A DNA stretch of 23,089 bases. It comes from JAWPMV01 sp038527215 (lineage in GTDB: Bacteria; Bacteroidota; Bacteroidia; J057). Shown in pieces: positions 1-6,535 of the stretch. Position 1 is the first letter of the stretch. Each line of letters starts with the position of its first letter. Location: NCBI GenBank assembly GCA_038527215.1, contig JBCBGC010000136.1:1-23089 (forward strand), written 5' to 3'. The translations under genes and the position numbers were made by a program. The notes beneath the pieces are model-generated. The model searched no databases. It was not told the DNA's origin and worked only from the letters and a program-made list of their open reading frames with translations.

Positions 1-531
1 CAGGGGCTCAATTTTTCTCGTTTCGGCTGCCTCCGCAGGCGTTTTTTGATAGGCGATTCTCAGTACCCGAAAATCAGCTATGGCCGTCTGTATGGTGGCC
101 AGGGATTGGCTGGGGCCTTCCGGGGCCTGGTTTTGACGAAAGACAATTCTTTCTTCCAACAACTCGGTCCGATCTTGCGCTTCCGCACTAAAGACCGCCC
201 GAATTTTGGTCATGGCTTGTTGAAAATGCTGAACAAAAGAGGCGTCGGCATTTTGGGCCACCATTTTTTCTGCCGTGATCAGGGCATTCGCTTCCTCTTG
301 GGAAAACATCATAGGAGGAAGGGAAAAACCATCCACCAGGGCATAGCCTTTCCCTTCCTCTACGTAAAGGGGGATACCTGCTTCCTCCAGCGCTTTGAGG
401 TCCCGATAGGCAGTCCGCCGACTGATTTGAAAACGTTCTGCTATATCCCCGGCCGTCAACAAACGGCGGGATTGCAACATCGTGATGATGGCGGTCAGTC
501 GGGACAAGCGGGTAGGGGAGGAGGATTCCAT
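1..531 (-). CDS. YafY/WYL-type HTH transcriptional regulator, C-terminus cut by the window edge
   Basis: Reading the minus strand from the ATG at 531 gives 177 residues and then runs off the window, so the C-terminus is missing. Residues about 8-60 form a DeoR/YafY-style winged helix-turn-helix: the run RLLTAGDIAERFQISRRTAY is followed by RDLKALEEAGIPLYVEEGKG, the recognition helix and wing typical of this family. A connecting segment (about 70-140) leads into what looks like the start of a WYL ligand-binding domain (about 143 onward, LATIQTAIADFRVLRIAYQ). WYL regulators of this kind usually sense a small molecule or nucleic acid and control nearby genes; the ligand here is unknown. It starts only 3 bp after the msrB stop codon, so it is probably cotranscribed with msrB. 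Family assignment is firm, target genes are not known. Confidence 0.85.
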   Translation of the reverse strand, partial: MESSSPTRLSRLTAIITMLQSRRLLTAGDIAERFQISRRTAYRDLKALEEAGIPLYVEEGKGYALVDGFSLPPMMFSQEEANALITAEKMVAQNADASFVQHFQQAMTKIRAVFSAEAQDRTELLEERIVFRQNQAPEGPSQSLATIQTAIADFRVLRIAYQKTPAEAAETRKIEPL

Positions 532-534
532 AAG

Positions 535-1002
535 CTAGGCCTGTTGCTCTTCAGTAGCTTCTTTGACCTTCTGTAAAGCCGCAGCGTTCATGCAATAGCG
601 CAAACCGCTGGGAGCCGGTCCATCGGGGAATACATGTCCCAGATGCGCATCGCAGGTGTTGCATACGGTCTCTACCCGCGTCATTCCGTAAGAATAATCC
701 GCGTGGTAGGCAATGGCATTTTCTTTTACGGGTTGGGTAAAAGAAGGCCAGCCCGTGCCGGACTCAAACTTTTCGGAAGCGTCAAACAGCAAAGTTCCAC
801 AGCAAACGCAGGCATACAAGCCAGGCTGGAACAGGCTACACATTTCTGAACTAAAGGCGCGCTCGGTGCCTTGTTGACGCGTAACATAGTATGCCTCAGG
901 GCTGAGTTGAGCCTTCCACTCGGCCTCTGTTTTTTCTACCCGACGATCGGGGGTAGGATTTCCATCTTTAGCAAAACGCAACACATCATTCCACTTAAGC
1001 AT
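535..1002 (-). CDS. msrB: Peptide-methionine (R)-S-oxide reductase MsrB
   Basis: This 155-residue protein repairs oxidised methionine (the R-sulfoxide) in proteins. It has the complete MsrB signature: two zinc-binding CxxC pairs (C65/C68 and C114/C117), the SGTGWPSF block at 81-88, GHVFPDGP at 122-129 and the catalytic cysteine C137 in RYCMNAAAL. Many two-Cys MsrBs have SGCGWPSF, where the Cys is the resolving residue; here it is Thr83, so recycling must use another cysteine (C55 or C67 are candidates) or an external thiol. No signal peptide is evident, so it is probably cytoplasmic. Its ATG overlaps the last 8 bp of the upstream 72-residue gene, and the downstream regulator begins 3 bp after its stop, which suggests a translationally coupled three-gene operon. 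Confidence 0.95.
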   Translation of the reverse strand: MLKWNDVLRFAKDGNPTPDRRVEKTEAEWKAQLSPEAYYVTRQQGTERAFSSEMCSLFQPGLYACVCCGTLLFDASEKFESGTGWPSFTQPVKENAIAYHADYSYGMTRVETVCNTCDAHLGHVFPDGPAPSGLRYCMNAAALQKVKEATEEQQA

Positions 1003-1213
1003 ATGATCGCAATGTTTGGAGGTGAATCAATTTTTTAAAAAGGCCTTTGGTAAACCGCACGTAGGCCTGCTTTTCTTTATCAAACCCGATCCAGCGGTAA
1101 TGGTTTCCATAAGGGCATAAAGGCGCACCCTCAGAAGTTCCTGCACGCAAGGCGTATCGATCGGGTGATTCAAGATACATGCTTACATCGACTTTTGGCA
1201 GCTTTTTTCTCAT
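995..1213 (-). CDS. Small conserved-looking hypothetical protein upstream of msrB
   Basis: A 72-residue basic protein beginning MRKKLPKVDVSMYLES and ending LIHLQTLRSYA. I do not recognise a named family. The central part (SPDRYALRAGTSEGAPLCPY, then GNHYRWIGFDKEKQAYVRFT) has a sensible mix of aromatic, charged and glycine residues for a small folded domain, and has a single cysteine. The reading frame can be extended further upstream to 1339, but that part overlaps the divergent SDR gene and has a non-protein-like composition, so I placed the start at the ATG at 1213. A second possible start is Met12. The stop codon overlaps the msrB start by 8 bp (ATGCTTAA), the best argument that the gene is real. 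Function unknown; a link to msrB is only positional. Confidence 0.6.
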   Translation of the reverse strand: MRKKLPKVDVSMYLESPDRYALRAGTSEGAPLCPYGNHYRWIGFDKEKQAYVRFTKGLFKKLIHLQTLRSYA

Positions 1214-1322
1214 ATCAGATAATACAATAATCCTCAAAGCCCGGCTGTCGCCCAGCAGACCCAGAAGCGGCCTTTTTTCCGGAAGATTGAGACTAAATAA
1301 AGGAGTCCTTATCTTGTATACT

Positions 1323-1925
1323 ATGCAAATACTCATCATTGGTGGACATGGAACTATTGGCCAGCCGGTTCGGGATCATTTGGTCCAAAAACATGAAGTG
1401 AAAACTGCGGGAAGGACCCAGGGTGATTTCTTAGTGGATATCGCTGATAGCCAGTCTATTCAAACACTGTTTGATTCGGGCCATCGGTGGGATGCCATCG
1501 TCTGTATTGCCGGGGAGGCTCGCTGGGCCCCTTTTGCCGAGTTGAGCGAAGAGGACTACTACATTGGCTTCCGGTCCAAGCTCATGGGGCAAGTAAACCT
1601 GGTTCGATTGGGACAAGCCCACCTGAATCCGGGGGGTTCTTTTACCTTAACTACGGGTATCCTGGCGGATGATCCTGTGGTGAAAACTACCAGTGCCGCC
1701 ATGGTAAACGGGGCCTTACACAGCTTTGTGCTGGCCGCTGCGCTGGAATTGGAACAGGGACACCGGATCAATGTAGTTTCAGCTGGTTTGGTAGAACCGG
1801 CTGCAAAGAAATATGAAGGCTATTTCCCTGGCCATAATCCCATCCCCATGCCGAAAGTGATCAATGCCTACCTGCGAAGTATCGAAGGCCGAGGCAACGG
1901 GCAAATTATCCGTGTGTATGACTAA
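1323..1925 (+). CDS. Short SDR-like Rossmann-fold protein lacking the usual catalytic Tyr-Lys
   Basis: The 200-residue product starts MQILIIGGHGTIGQPV, a glycine-rich nucleotide-binding motif (GGHGTIG) after the first beta strand, and continues with the SDR pattern: VDIADSQSIQTLF (cofactor-side acidic region), DAIVCIAGEARWAPF (NNAG-like) and VNLVRLGQAHLNPGGSFTLTTGI (beta-5). At the place where SDRs carry YxxxK it reads SAAMVNGALHSFVLAAALEL, with no Tyr and no Lys. This matches my recollection of the Lin1944-like SDR subgroup, in which active-site residues are missing and the function is undetermined. An AGGAG at 1301-1305 is spaced better for an in-frame TTG at 1314 than for the ATG at 1323, so three extra N-terminal residues are possible. 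The stop overlaps the next gene's start by 8 bp (ATGACTAA), indicating coupling to the agmatinase-like gene. Confidence 0.85.
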   Translation: MQILIIGGHGTIGQPVRDHLVQKHEVKTAGRTQGDFLVDIADSQSIQTLFDSGHRWDAIVCIAGEARWAPFAELSEEDYYIGFRSKLMGQVNLVRLGQAHLNPGGSFTLTTGILADDPVVKTTSAAMVNGALHSFVLAAALELEQGHRINVVSAGLVEPAAKKYEGYFPGHNPIPMPKVINAYLRSIEGRGNGQIIRVYD

Positions 1926-2736
1926 AGATTTGAAAGGACTTTCTACTGCTACGATTCGACTTCGGGGGGTGTGTTGGGACGACAAATCCTCCTTTATGCA
2001 GGGAGCGGCTGAGGCACCGCCCCTCATTCGCGAAGCATTTCACTCCCCCTCAGCCAATTACTTTGCAGAAGATGGTACCGATACCCGCGCCTTATTTGAG
2101 GACCTGGGAGATGATTCCTTTGCAGACTATGGGGGTATTCGACCTCGAGCCGAACTCCATTTAGCTGATGGGCATAGGCTCCTCACCCTGGGGGGAGACC
2201 ATTCGATTACTTATCCGATCATTCAGGCTTACGCGGAAAAATATCCGGGTTTTCATATCCTGCAGATTGATGCACATGGAGACCTGTACGATGAGTTTGA
2301 AGGGGACCGCTTTTCTCATGCCTGCCCTTTTGCCCGGATTATGGAAGAACAATTGACTCCTCGGTTGATCCAGGTGGGCATCCGGACCCTCAGTACTCAC
2401 CAGCGGCAACAAGCCCAAACATACGGGGTGGAAGTCCATGAAATGAAGGATGGCCCACTCTCTGAAATCAGCCTTGGTGATCATCCCTTGTATATTTCTC
2501 TGGATATGGACGCTTTTGACCCTGCCTATGCGCCAGGCGTATCCCATCATGAGCCTGGCGGTCTGACCGCCAGGGAGGTATTGAATTTTCTTCAGCGGAT
2601 CAAAGCCCCCATTGTGGGGGCGGATATCGTGGAATACAACCCGCGCCGGGATGTCCAAGGTATGACGGCCATGCTAGCCGCCAAAATGATGAAGGAATTG
2701 CTGGCGATGATGCACAAAACCACCCTCGCCCTATGA
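1918..2736 (+). CDS. speB: Agmatinase / arginase-family ureohydrolase
   Basis: A 272-residue manganese ureohydrolase. All six expected metal ligands are visible: H95 in LGGDHS, D118/H120/D122 in IDAHGDLYDEF, and D196/D198 in SLDMDAFDPAYAPG. PEPGGLT-like (HEPGGLTAREV, 211-221) and VGADIVEYNP (233-242) also match bacterial agmatinases, which split agmatine into putrescine and urea. Close relatives act on other guanidino compounds (arginase, formimidoylglutamase, guanidinobutyrase), so the substrate is not settled by motifs alone. I chose the ATG at 1918 because the first 18 codons of the longer frame lie inside the SDR gene. It is coupled to the SDR gene (8-bp overlap) and to the GNAT gene downstream (ATGA, 4-bp overlap). 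The nearby glutamine-synthetase-like ligase supports, but does not prove, a polyamine role. Confidence 0.9.
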   Translation: MTKDLKGLSTATIRLRGVCWDDKSSFMQGAAEAPPLIREAFHSPSANYFAEDGTDTRALFEDLGDDSFADYGGIRPRAELHLADGHRLLTLGGDHSITYPIIQAYAEKYPGFHILQIDAHGDLYDEFEGDRFSHACPFARIMEEQLTPRLIQVGIRTLSTHQRQQAQTYGVEVHEMKDGPLSEISLGDHPLYISLDMDAFDPAYAPGVSHHEPGGLTAREVLNFLQRIKAPIVGADIVEYNPRRDVQGMTAMLAAKMMKELLAMMHKTTLAL

Positions 2737-3281
2737 AGCAGTTCCTGCTCGCGCCCTTCCAACATGCTGAAACAGACCGGCTCTATCTTCGTCCGCTACA
2801 AGGTAAGGATGTCATCGCCCTGCATGTCATGCGCATTCATCCAGCGGTCAATGAATTTTTGGATCGCCCCGTTCCGGAAACAGAAGCAGATAGCAGAGAT
2901 TTTCTCCGGAAAATCCAGGCGGGCTATGCCGAAAATAAATGGTTGTACTGGGCGATTGAAAGAAAGGAGAAACCTGGCCTTATTGGCACCATTTGTCTGT
3001 GGCAGTTCTCGGAGGATATGCGCAGTGCCGAGTTGGGCTATGAACTGCACCCCGCCTATCAGGGAAGGGGATTTATGGGCGAAAGCCTCCGGAAAGTCAT
3101 GGAGATTGCCTTTTCCCACTTGCCGGTGAGCTTGCTGAAAGCCGTTACCCGGGCGGATAATGTGCCCTCTTACAGCTTATTGCAAAAAGCAGGGTTTCAA
3201 TTCATCCGTATGCTCCATCCGGAGGAAAAAGCCGAGGAAGAACAGCATATAGAGCTGGCGCTTTACAGCCGCTTTAAATGA
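2733..3281 (+). CDS. GNAT-family N-acetyltransferase, RimJ/RimL-like
   Basis: A 182-residue acetyltransferase of the GNAT fold. ETDRLYLRPLQGKDV (13-27) is the typical beginning of RimJ/RimL-type members. The acetyl-CoA pyrophosphate loop is QGRGFMG (110-116), preceded by AELGYELHP, the beta-4 strand; the later NVPSYSLLQKAGF (143-155) corresponds to the conserved N..S..LLxKxGF motif. RimJ-like enzymes acetylate protein N-termini, but many relatives act on small amines or antibiotics, so substrate is unknown. Its ATG overlaps the agmatinase stop (ATGA), which places it third in a coupled SDR-agmatinase-GNAT operon; acetylation of a polyamine or amine product is a reasonable guess only. The 3' end overlaps the convergent glutamine-synthetase-like gene by 8 bp. 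Confidence 0.9.
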   Translation: MKQFLLAPFQHAETDRLYLRPLQGKDVIALHVMRIHPAVNEFLDRPVPETEADSRDFLRKIQAGYAENKWLYWAIERKEKPGLIGTICLWQFSEDMRSAELGYELHPAYQGRGFMGESLRKVMEIAFSHLPVSLLKAVTRADNVPSYSLLQKAGFQFIRMLHPEEKAEEEQHIELALYSRFK

Positions 3282-4632
3282 TCTCGAAATAGCGCTTCAT
3301 TTCCCAATCTGTGACGGCTTTAGAAAACTGTCGCCATTCCCACTCTCTGGTGCGAACAAAGTGATCTACAAAGCCTTGCCCAAGGATTTCCCGGGCCACC
3401 GGAGAATTTTTCATAGCCTGCGTCGCTTCATGAAGGTTTTTGGGCAATACCCCATAGTCGAATGCTTCGTAGCCATTGCCGACTACTTTGGGCTGCTCCA
3501 GCTTCATCCCTTGCGAGATGCCGTATAAGCCTGCCGCCAAACAACCGGCCAGGGCCAGGTAGGGATTGGTGTCAGAGCCACAGACCCGGGTTTCCAGGCG
3601 GGAAGATTTTTCTCCGCCCGTCAGCACTCTCAAAGCCGTGGTTCGGTTATCTCTTCCCCAGGTGATGGTGGTGGGCGCCCAGGCCCCTTCCACGAGTCTT
3701 TTGTAGCTATTGATGGTGGGGGCAAAAAGGGGCAAAATATGCGGCAGGCAGTAGAGTTGTCCGGCTACGTAGGACTGCATGAGTTCACTCATCCCATTTT
3801 CATCTTCCGGTCCGAAGAAAAGGTTTTGCTTTCCATCGGCATCCCACAAACTCTGGTGCACGTGTCCGCTACAACCGGGCAGGTCTTCCCGCCATTTGGC
3901 CATGAAAGTGGCTAGCAAACCATGGCGATAAGCGATTTCTTTAACCCCTGTCTTAAACAACACGGCTCGGTCCCCCGCTTCGAGGATGTCACCGTACAAT
4001 ACAGCTGCTTCATACACCCCCGGTCCGGTTTCGGTATGCAGGCCTTCCAGCGGCACATCAAAACGAGCCAGCAGGTCGAAGAGTTCATTGAAAAAGCCTT
4101 GTTTATAGGAAGCGCGTAGGATCGAATACCCAAACATGCCCGGGGTCATGGGCTTGGGATTCCGGAAGCCTTTTTCGCTCAAACTTTGGGGCGTTTCTTC
4201 AAAAGTGAACCACTCGAATTCCTGAGCAAAAATGGGTTGGTACCCCATGTCCACTGCGCGCTGCCGTACCGCTTTGAGCAGGCTTCTCGGGCAGGCATCC
4301 AGGGGCTCTCCAGTGCCATCTACAAAGTCCGCCAGGACAAAGGGGATATCCGCGTCCCAGGGCACCTTACGAAAGGTACTGAGATCCAGGCGGGCTTGTG
4401 CATCAGGATAGCCCGTATGCCAGCCGGTGATTTGCGCATTGTCATAGGACTCATCCGCCATATCCCAGCCAAAAACCACGTCACAGAAGCCAAAGCCCTT
4501 TTCTATGGCCGATAAGAATTTTTCCCGGTGGATGACTTTTCCCCGCAGAACCCCATCCACATCTACGATGGCAACTTTAACTTTCTGTCCGGGATAGGTC
4601 TTGACGTAATCAAGGATCTGGCTGGTGGTCAT
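3274..4632 (-). CDS. Glutamine synthetase-family ligase (PuuA/gamma-glutamyl-amine ligase-like)
   Basis: A 452-residue enzyme with the glutamine synthetase catalytic fold: an N-terminal beta-grasp (about 15-105, VKVAIVDVDGVLRGKV) and a catalytic domain with metal-binding glutamates in FAQEFEWFTFEE (E138/E140) and GPGVYEAA (E208), the ATP/metal histidine in CSGHVHQSLWD (257/259), NSYKRLVEGAWAP (308-320), DNRTTALRV and RLETRVCGSDTNPYLALAG (345-363). The last block and the absence of a GlnA tyrosine-adenylylation tail resemble the GlnA-like/PuuA group that links glutamate to amines, rather than housekeeping GlnA. Gamma-glutamylputrescine synthetase is one possible activity, attractive beside an agmatinase gene, but substrate is an inference. 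I used the ATG at 4632; the 57 upstream in-frame codons are Cys/Tyr-rich and overlap the divergent gene. Its stop overlaps the convergent GNAT stop. Confidence 0.85.
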   Translation of the reverse strand: MTTSQILDYVKTYPGQKVKVAIVDVDGVLRGKVIHREKFLSAIEKGFGFCDVVFGWDMADESYDNAQITGWHTGYPDAQARLDLSTFRKVPWDADIPFVLADFVDGTGEPLDACPRSLLKAVRQRAVDMGYQPIFAQEFEWFTFEETPQSLSEKGFRNPKPMTPGMFGYSILRASYKQGFFNELFDLLARFDVPLEGLHTETGPGVYEAAVLYGDILEAGDRAVLFKTGVKEIAYRHGLLATFMAKWREDLPGCSGHVHQSLWDADGKQNLFFGPEDENGMSELMQSYVAGQLYCLPHILPLFAPTINSYKRLVEGAWAPTTITWGRDNRTTALRVLTGGEKSSRLETRVCGSDTNPYLALAGCLAAGLYGISQGMKLEQPKVVGNGYEAFDYGVLPKNLHEATQAMKNSPVAREILGQGFVDHFVRTREWEWRQFSKAVTDWEMKRYFEII

Positions 4633-4762
4633 TGTTTTTAGCTTAGTTGATGGGGGAAGTTCGAAAGAAGGGATGGGAGAAGCAAACCCTGAAAGGCAAA
4701 TGCCAGTATAAGAACCACAGCAATAAGGATACAGAGCCTGTGTAATCCTTAATACTTTCCTC

Positions 4763-5323
4763 ATGAACCTTATTTTCATTCTCGGACCTCCTGCCGTCGG
4801 CAAGATGACGGTAGGTCGAGCGCTTTCTCAGCAAACAGGCCTACCTCTTTTTCATAATCACATGTCCCTGGAACTGGTCAATCAGTTTTTTGCCTGGAGT
4901 ACGCCTCCGTTTCGCAGGCTGGATAAACTGATCCGGTTTGGCATTTTTGAAGAGGTGGCTCAAAGCGACCTGCCGGGCTTGATTTTTACCATGGTCTGTG
5001 CCTTCAATGATCCGCGCGATGAAGCCTACCTGGAAGAAATCGTGGCTCTATTCGATGAAAATGAATCCCGTGTCCATTATGTGGAACTGGAGGCTAGCCT
5101 GGAAGCGCGTCTGCAGCGCAATCGGGGGGAAGACCGGATTGCGGCCAAGCCTTCTAAGCGGGATGTGGAAGCTTCGGAAAAAAGGCTGCTGAATAACGAA
5201 GGTAACCTCCGGATGAATAGCCAGTTGGGAGATTTTGAGGGGAAGCAGCTGTTGAAGATAGATAATACGCACTTGACTCCTGAGGAAGTGGCGGCCCGGA
5301 TTCGGGAGTTTGTGGGGTTGTAA
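4763..5323 (+). CDS. P-loop kinase-like protein (AAA_33/shikimate-kinase-like fold)
   Basis: A 186-residue protein with a Walker A loop at the very N-terminus (GPPAVGKMTVG, residues 8-18), followed by LPLFHNHMSLELV, which in this family lies where small kinases bind the acceptor. The middle predicts alternating strands and helices (LPGLIFTMVCAFNDPRDEAYL, then VHYVELEASLEARLQRN, where the L-E-x-R-L-x-x-R pattern resembles the lid region of nucleoside-monophosphate-type kinases). The C-terminal LLKIDNTHLTPEEVAARIREF is typical of short P-loop kinases ending in a helix. Phosphoryl acceptor unknown. Divergent from the glutamine-synthetase-like gene with 130 bp between starts. Downstream lies a strong hairpin (5380-5408) shared with the convergent cyclophilin gene. 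Confidence 0.75.
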   Translation: MNLIFILGPPAVGKMTVGRALSQQTGLPLFHNHMSLELVNQFFAWSTPPFRRLDKLIRFGIFEEVAQSDLPGLIFTMVCAFNDPRDEAYLEEIVALFDENESRVHYVELEASLEARLQRNRGEDRIAAKPSKRDVEASEKRLLNNEGNLRMNSQLGDFEGKQLLKIDNTHLTPEEVAARIREFVGL

Positions 5324-5328
5324 GGGCC

Positions 5329-5353
5329 ACGAATGCACGAATTAGGGACGAAT
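5329..5353. repeat. Three ACGAAT direct repeats after the P-loop gene
   Basis: ACGAAT occurs at 5329-5334, 5337-5342 and 5348-5353, immediately after the stop codon of the P-loop gene. The arrangement CCACGAATGCACGAAT resembles a short dispersed repeat I recall seeing in intergenic regions of unrelated bacterial genomes, but I cannot check that here. No function is claimed. Confidence 0.4.
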
Positions 5354-5372
5354 CAGGAGCTAGATGCTGCCA

Positions 5373-5408
5373 TAGAAAAGCCCTCATGCGTCTTAGACGC
5401 ATGAGGGC
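5373..5408 (-). terminator. Perfect long hairpin, terminator of the cyclophilin gene
   Basis: Positions 5380-5393 and 5395-5408 are perfect reverse complements (14-bp arms, a single base between them, so the real loop would be about 5 nt). Read on the minus strand, the stem is followed by TTTTCTA, the layout of an intrinsic terminator for the cyclophilin gene ending at 5432. On the plus strand no T-run follows, so any effect on the P-loop gene would rely on the stem alone. Confidence 0.75.
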
Positions 5409-5431
5409 AAATCATCAAGAAGGAGAGGTAC

Positions 5432-5872
5432 TTATTCCTGCTCGCTTACGACGATTTTTTCGATTTTGTCACCGGGGCGAATGGCGTCAACGATCTCAAG
5501 GCCTTCAAAGACCTTGCCGAAGGCGGTGTGACGACGGTCGAGGTGCTGGGTATTTTCCCGGTTATGGCAGATAAAAAACTGAGATCCGCCGGTGTTAGGA
5601 CCCGCATGAGCCATAGAAAGTACCCCACGGTCGTGGTACTGCTTGTCAGCCTGGGTTTCGCAAGGAATCGTATAGCCAGGACCTCCGCTTCCATTCCCAT
5701 TTGGGCAGCCTCCCTGGATAACGAAATCAGGAATGACCCGGTGAAAGGTCAGGCCGTCATAAAAGCCATCCATGGCCAGTTTGGCGAAGTTGGCTACGGT
5801 ACCAGGAGTGGCGTCTGCGTATAGTTCGGCTTTGATCAGCCCTTTAGCGGTGTGAATTTCTGCTACTGTCAT
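5432..5872 (-). CDS. Cyclophilin-type peptidyl-prolyl cis-trans isomerase
   Basis: A 146-residue single-domain cyclophilin that accelerates proline isomerisation during protein folding. The active-site block FHRVIPDFVIQGGCP (43-57) contains the catalytic Arg45, Phe50 and Gln53; GVLSMAHAGPNTGGSQFFI (83-101) and HTAFGKV (115-121) complete the fold. At the position of the cyclosporin-contact Trp of human CypA this protein has His110 (TQHLDRRHTAFG), as many bacterial cyclophilins differ there. No signal peptide is visible, so it is probably cytoplasmic. A TTG-N20-TACCTTTG promoter-like site sits just upstream (5890-5920), and a strong hairpin follows the stop, so it looks like a single-gene transcription unit. 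Confidence 0.95.
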   Translation of the reverse strand: MTVAEIHTAKGLIKAELYADATPGTVANFAKLAMDGFYDGLTFHRVIPDFVIQGGCPNGNGSGGPGYTIPCETQADKQYHDRGVLSMAHAGPNTGGSQFFICHNRENTQHLDRRHTAFGKVFEGLEIVDAIRPGDKIEKIVVSEQE

Positions 5873-5889
5873 GTCTGTGAAAATTTTGC

Positions 5890-5920
5890 CAAAGGTAAGG
5901 AGGGTAAATCATAGAGACAA
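5890..5920 (-). promoter_or_regulatory. Bacteroidota-type promoter of the cyclophilin gene
   Basis: On the minus strand TACCTTTG (5890-5897) matches the Bacteroidota -7 consensus TAnnTTTG exactly, and TTG (5918-5920) lies 20 bp upstream as a -33 element. The -7 box is 17 bp ahead of the ATG at 5872, implying a very short leader. This is pattern matching, not a measured start site. Confidence 0.55.
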
Positions 5921-6097
5921 CCCTCTTATAGATGGTGCAGCCTTTGAGTACCCTTAGCAGTCTTTTAACGGTTGCATGCTTTGATACACGATTATTCAAA
6001 GATTCTACACCTTTAATAAAATCGTGTAAAAAAAAGCAAAACATTATGGCACGAATTTGGGTATTAATTTTTACCTTGATACTCACACTTGGAACTT

Positions 6098-6445
6098 ATG
6101 AAGCATAGACTTTTACTCTTTGTATGCCTTTTAATGGTCTCCGTCCCGATGATGGCGACCGACACAGGGGACCCTTTTGTCAGTGAAATGACCGATGATC
6201 TGGGCATTTCGGTTAAGGTTTACCCCAATCCTTCCTCTGGGAAGTTCTTTCTAACGATTGAGGCAGAAGGCAGCCAGACCTATCAGCTAAAACTGGTAAG
6301 TCTTGTCGGGCAGACCGTAGAAGAACGGGAAGTGATGGCCAATCAGGAAGTCGCATTCGACCTCTCGAACCATCCCCAGGGTTTTTACTTTATTCGTGTT
6401 AAGGTAGGGCAAAAAGAGTTGATCAAGCGGGTGATCATCCGTTAA
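6098..6445 (+). CDS. Tiny secreted protein consisting almost only of a T9SS sorting domain
   Basis: A 115-residue protein: signal peptide (MKHRLLLFVCLLMVSVPMMA, 1-20), a short acidic linker, then a C-terminal sorting domain that starts at VKVYPNPSSGKFFLTIE and ends QGFYFIRVKVGQKELIKRVI. The YPNP start, the LVSLVGQTV strand and the GFYFIRV strand are the standard marks of the Por secretion-system (T9SS type A) tail, normally the last 70-90 residues of much larger secreted proteins. Here there is no passenger domain, so the mature protein is essentially the sorting signal. An alternative TTG start 9 bp upstream adds three residues and is less likely. It is a stand-alone unit followed by a strong terminator. 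Either a functional mini-protein or the remnant of a longer gene. Confidence 0.8.
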   Translation: MKHRLLLFVCLLMVSVPMMATDTGDPFVSEMTDDLGISVKVYPNPSSGKFFLTIEAEGSQTYQLKLVSLVGQTVEEREVMANQEVAFDLSNHPQGFYFIRVKVGQKELIKRVIIR

Positions 6446-6482
6446 ATGATCAGGTTGCAAGTGTACTAAATCCGAAATCCAC

Positions 6483-6514
6483 ATGCCATCTCCTCAGGAG
6501 ATGGCATTTTTTTT
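6483..6514 (+). terminator. Intrinsic terminator after the mini T9SS-tail gene
   Basis: ATGCCATCTCC (6483-6493) and GGAGATGGCAT (6497-6507) form a perfect 11-bp stem with a 3-nt loop, followed by an eight-T run (6507-6514, first T shared with the stem). It lies about 40 bp after the plus-strand stop at 6445 and before the convergent aminopeptidase gene. Confidence 0.9.
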
Positions 6515-6535
6515 ACCCACATGTAAAGGCTTGAT

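Noticed and set aside
46..576. Plus-strand open frame of 176 residues at the left end
   Set aside because: It is antisense to the YafY/WYL regulator, whose minus-strand translation gives clear HTH motifs.
2161..2658. Minus-strand 165-residue frame inside the agmatinase-family gene
   Set aside because: The plus strand carries all metal-binding motifs; the opposite frame has no recognisable features.
4725..4750. AAGGAT ... ATCCTT inverted repeat before the P-loop gene
   Set aside because: Only six base pairs plus a bulged extension; too weak to call an operator or attenuator.
4633..4803. N-terminal extension of the glutamine-synthetase-like protein to 4803
   Set aside because: The extra 57 residues overlap the divergent P-loop gene, are Cys/Tyr-rich and are not part of the GS fold.
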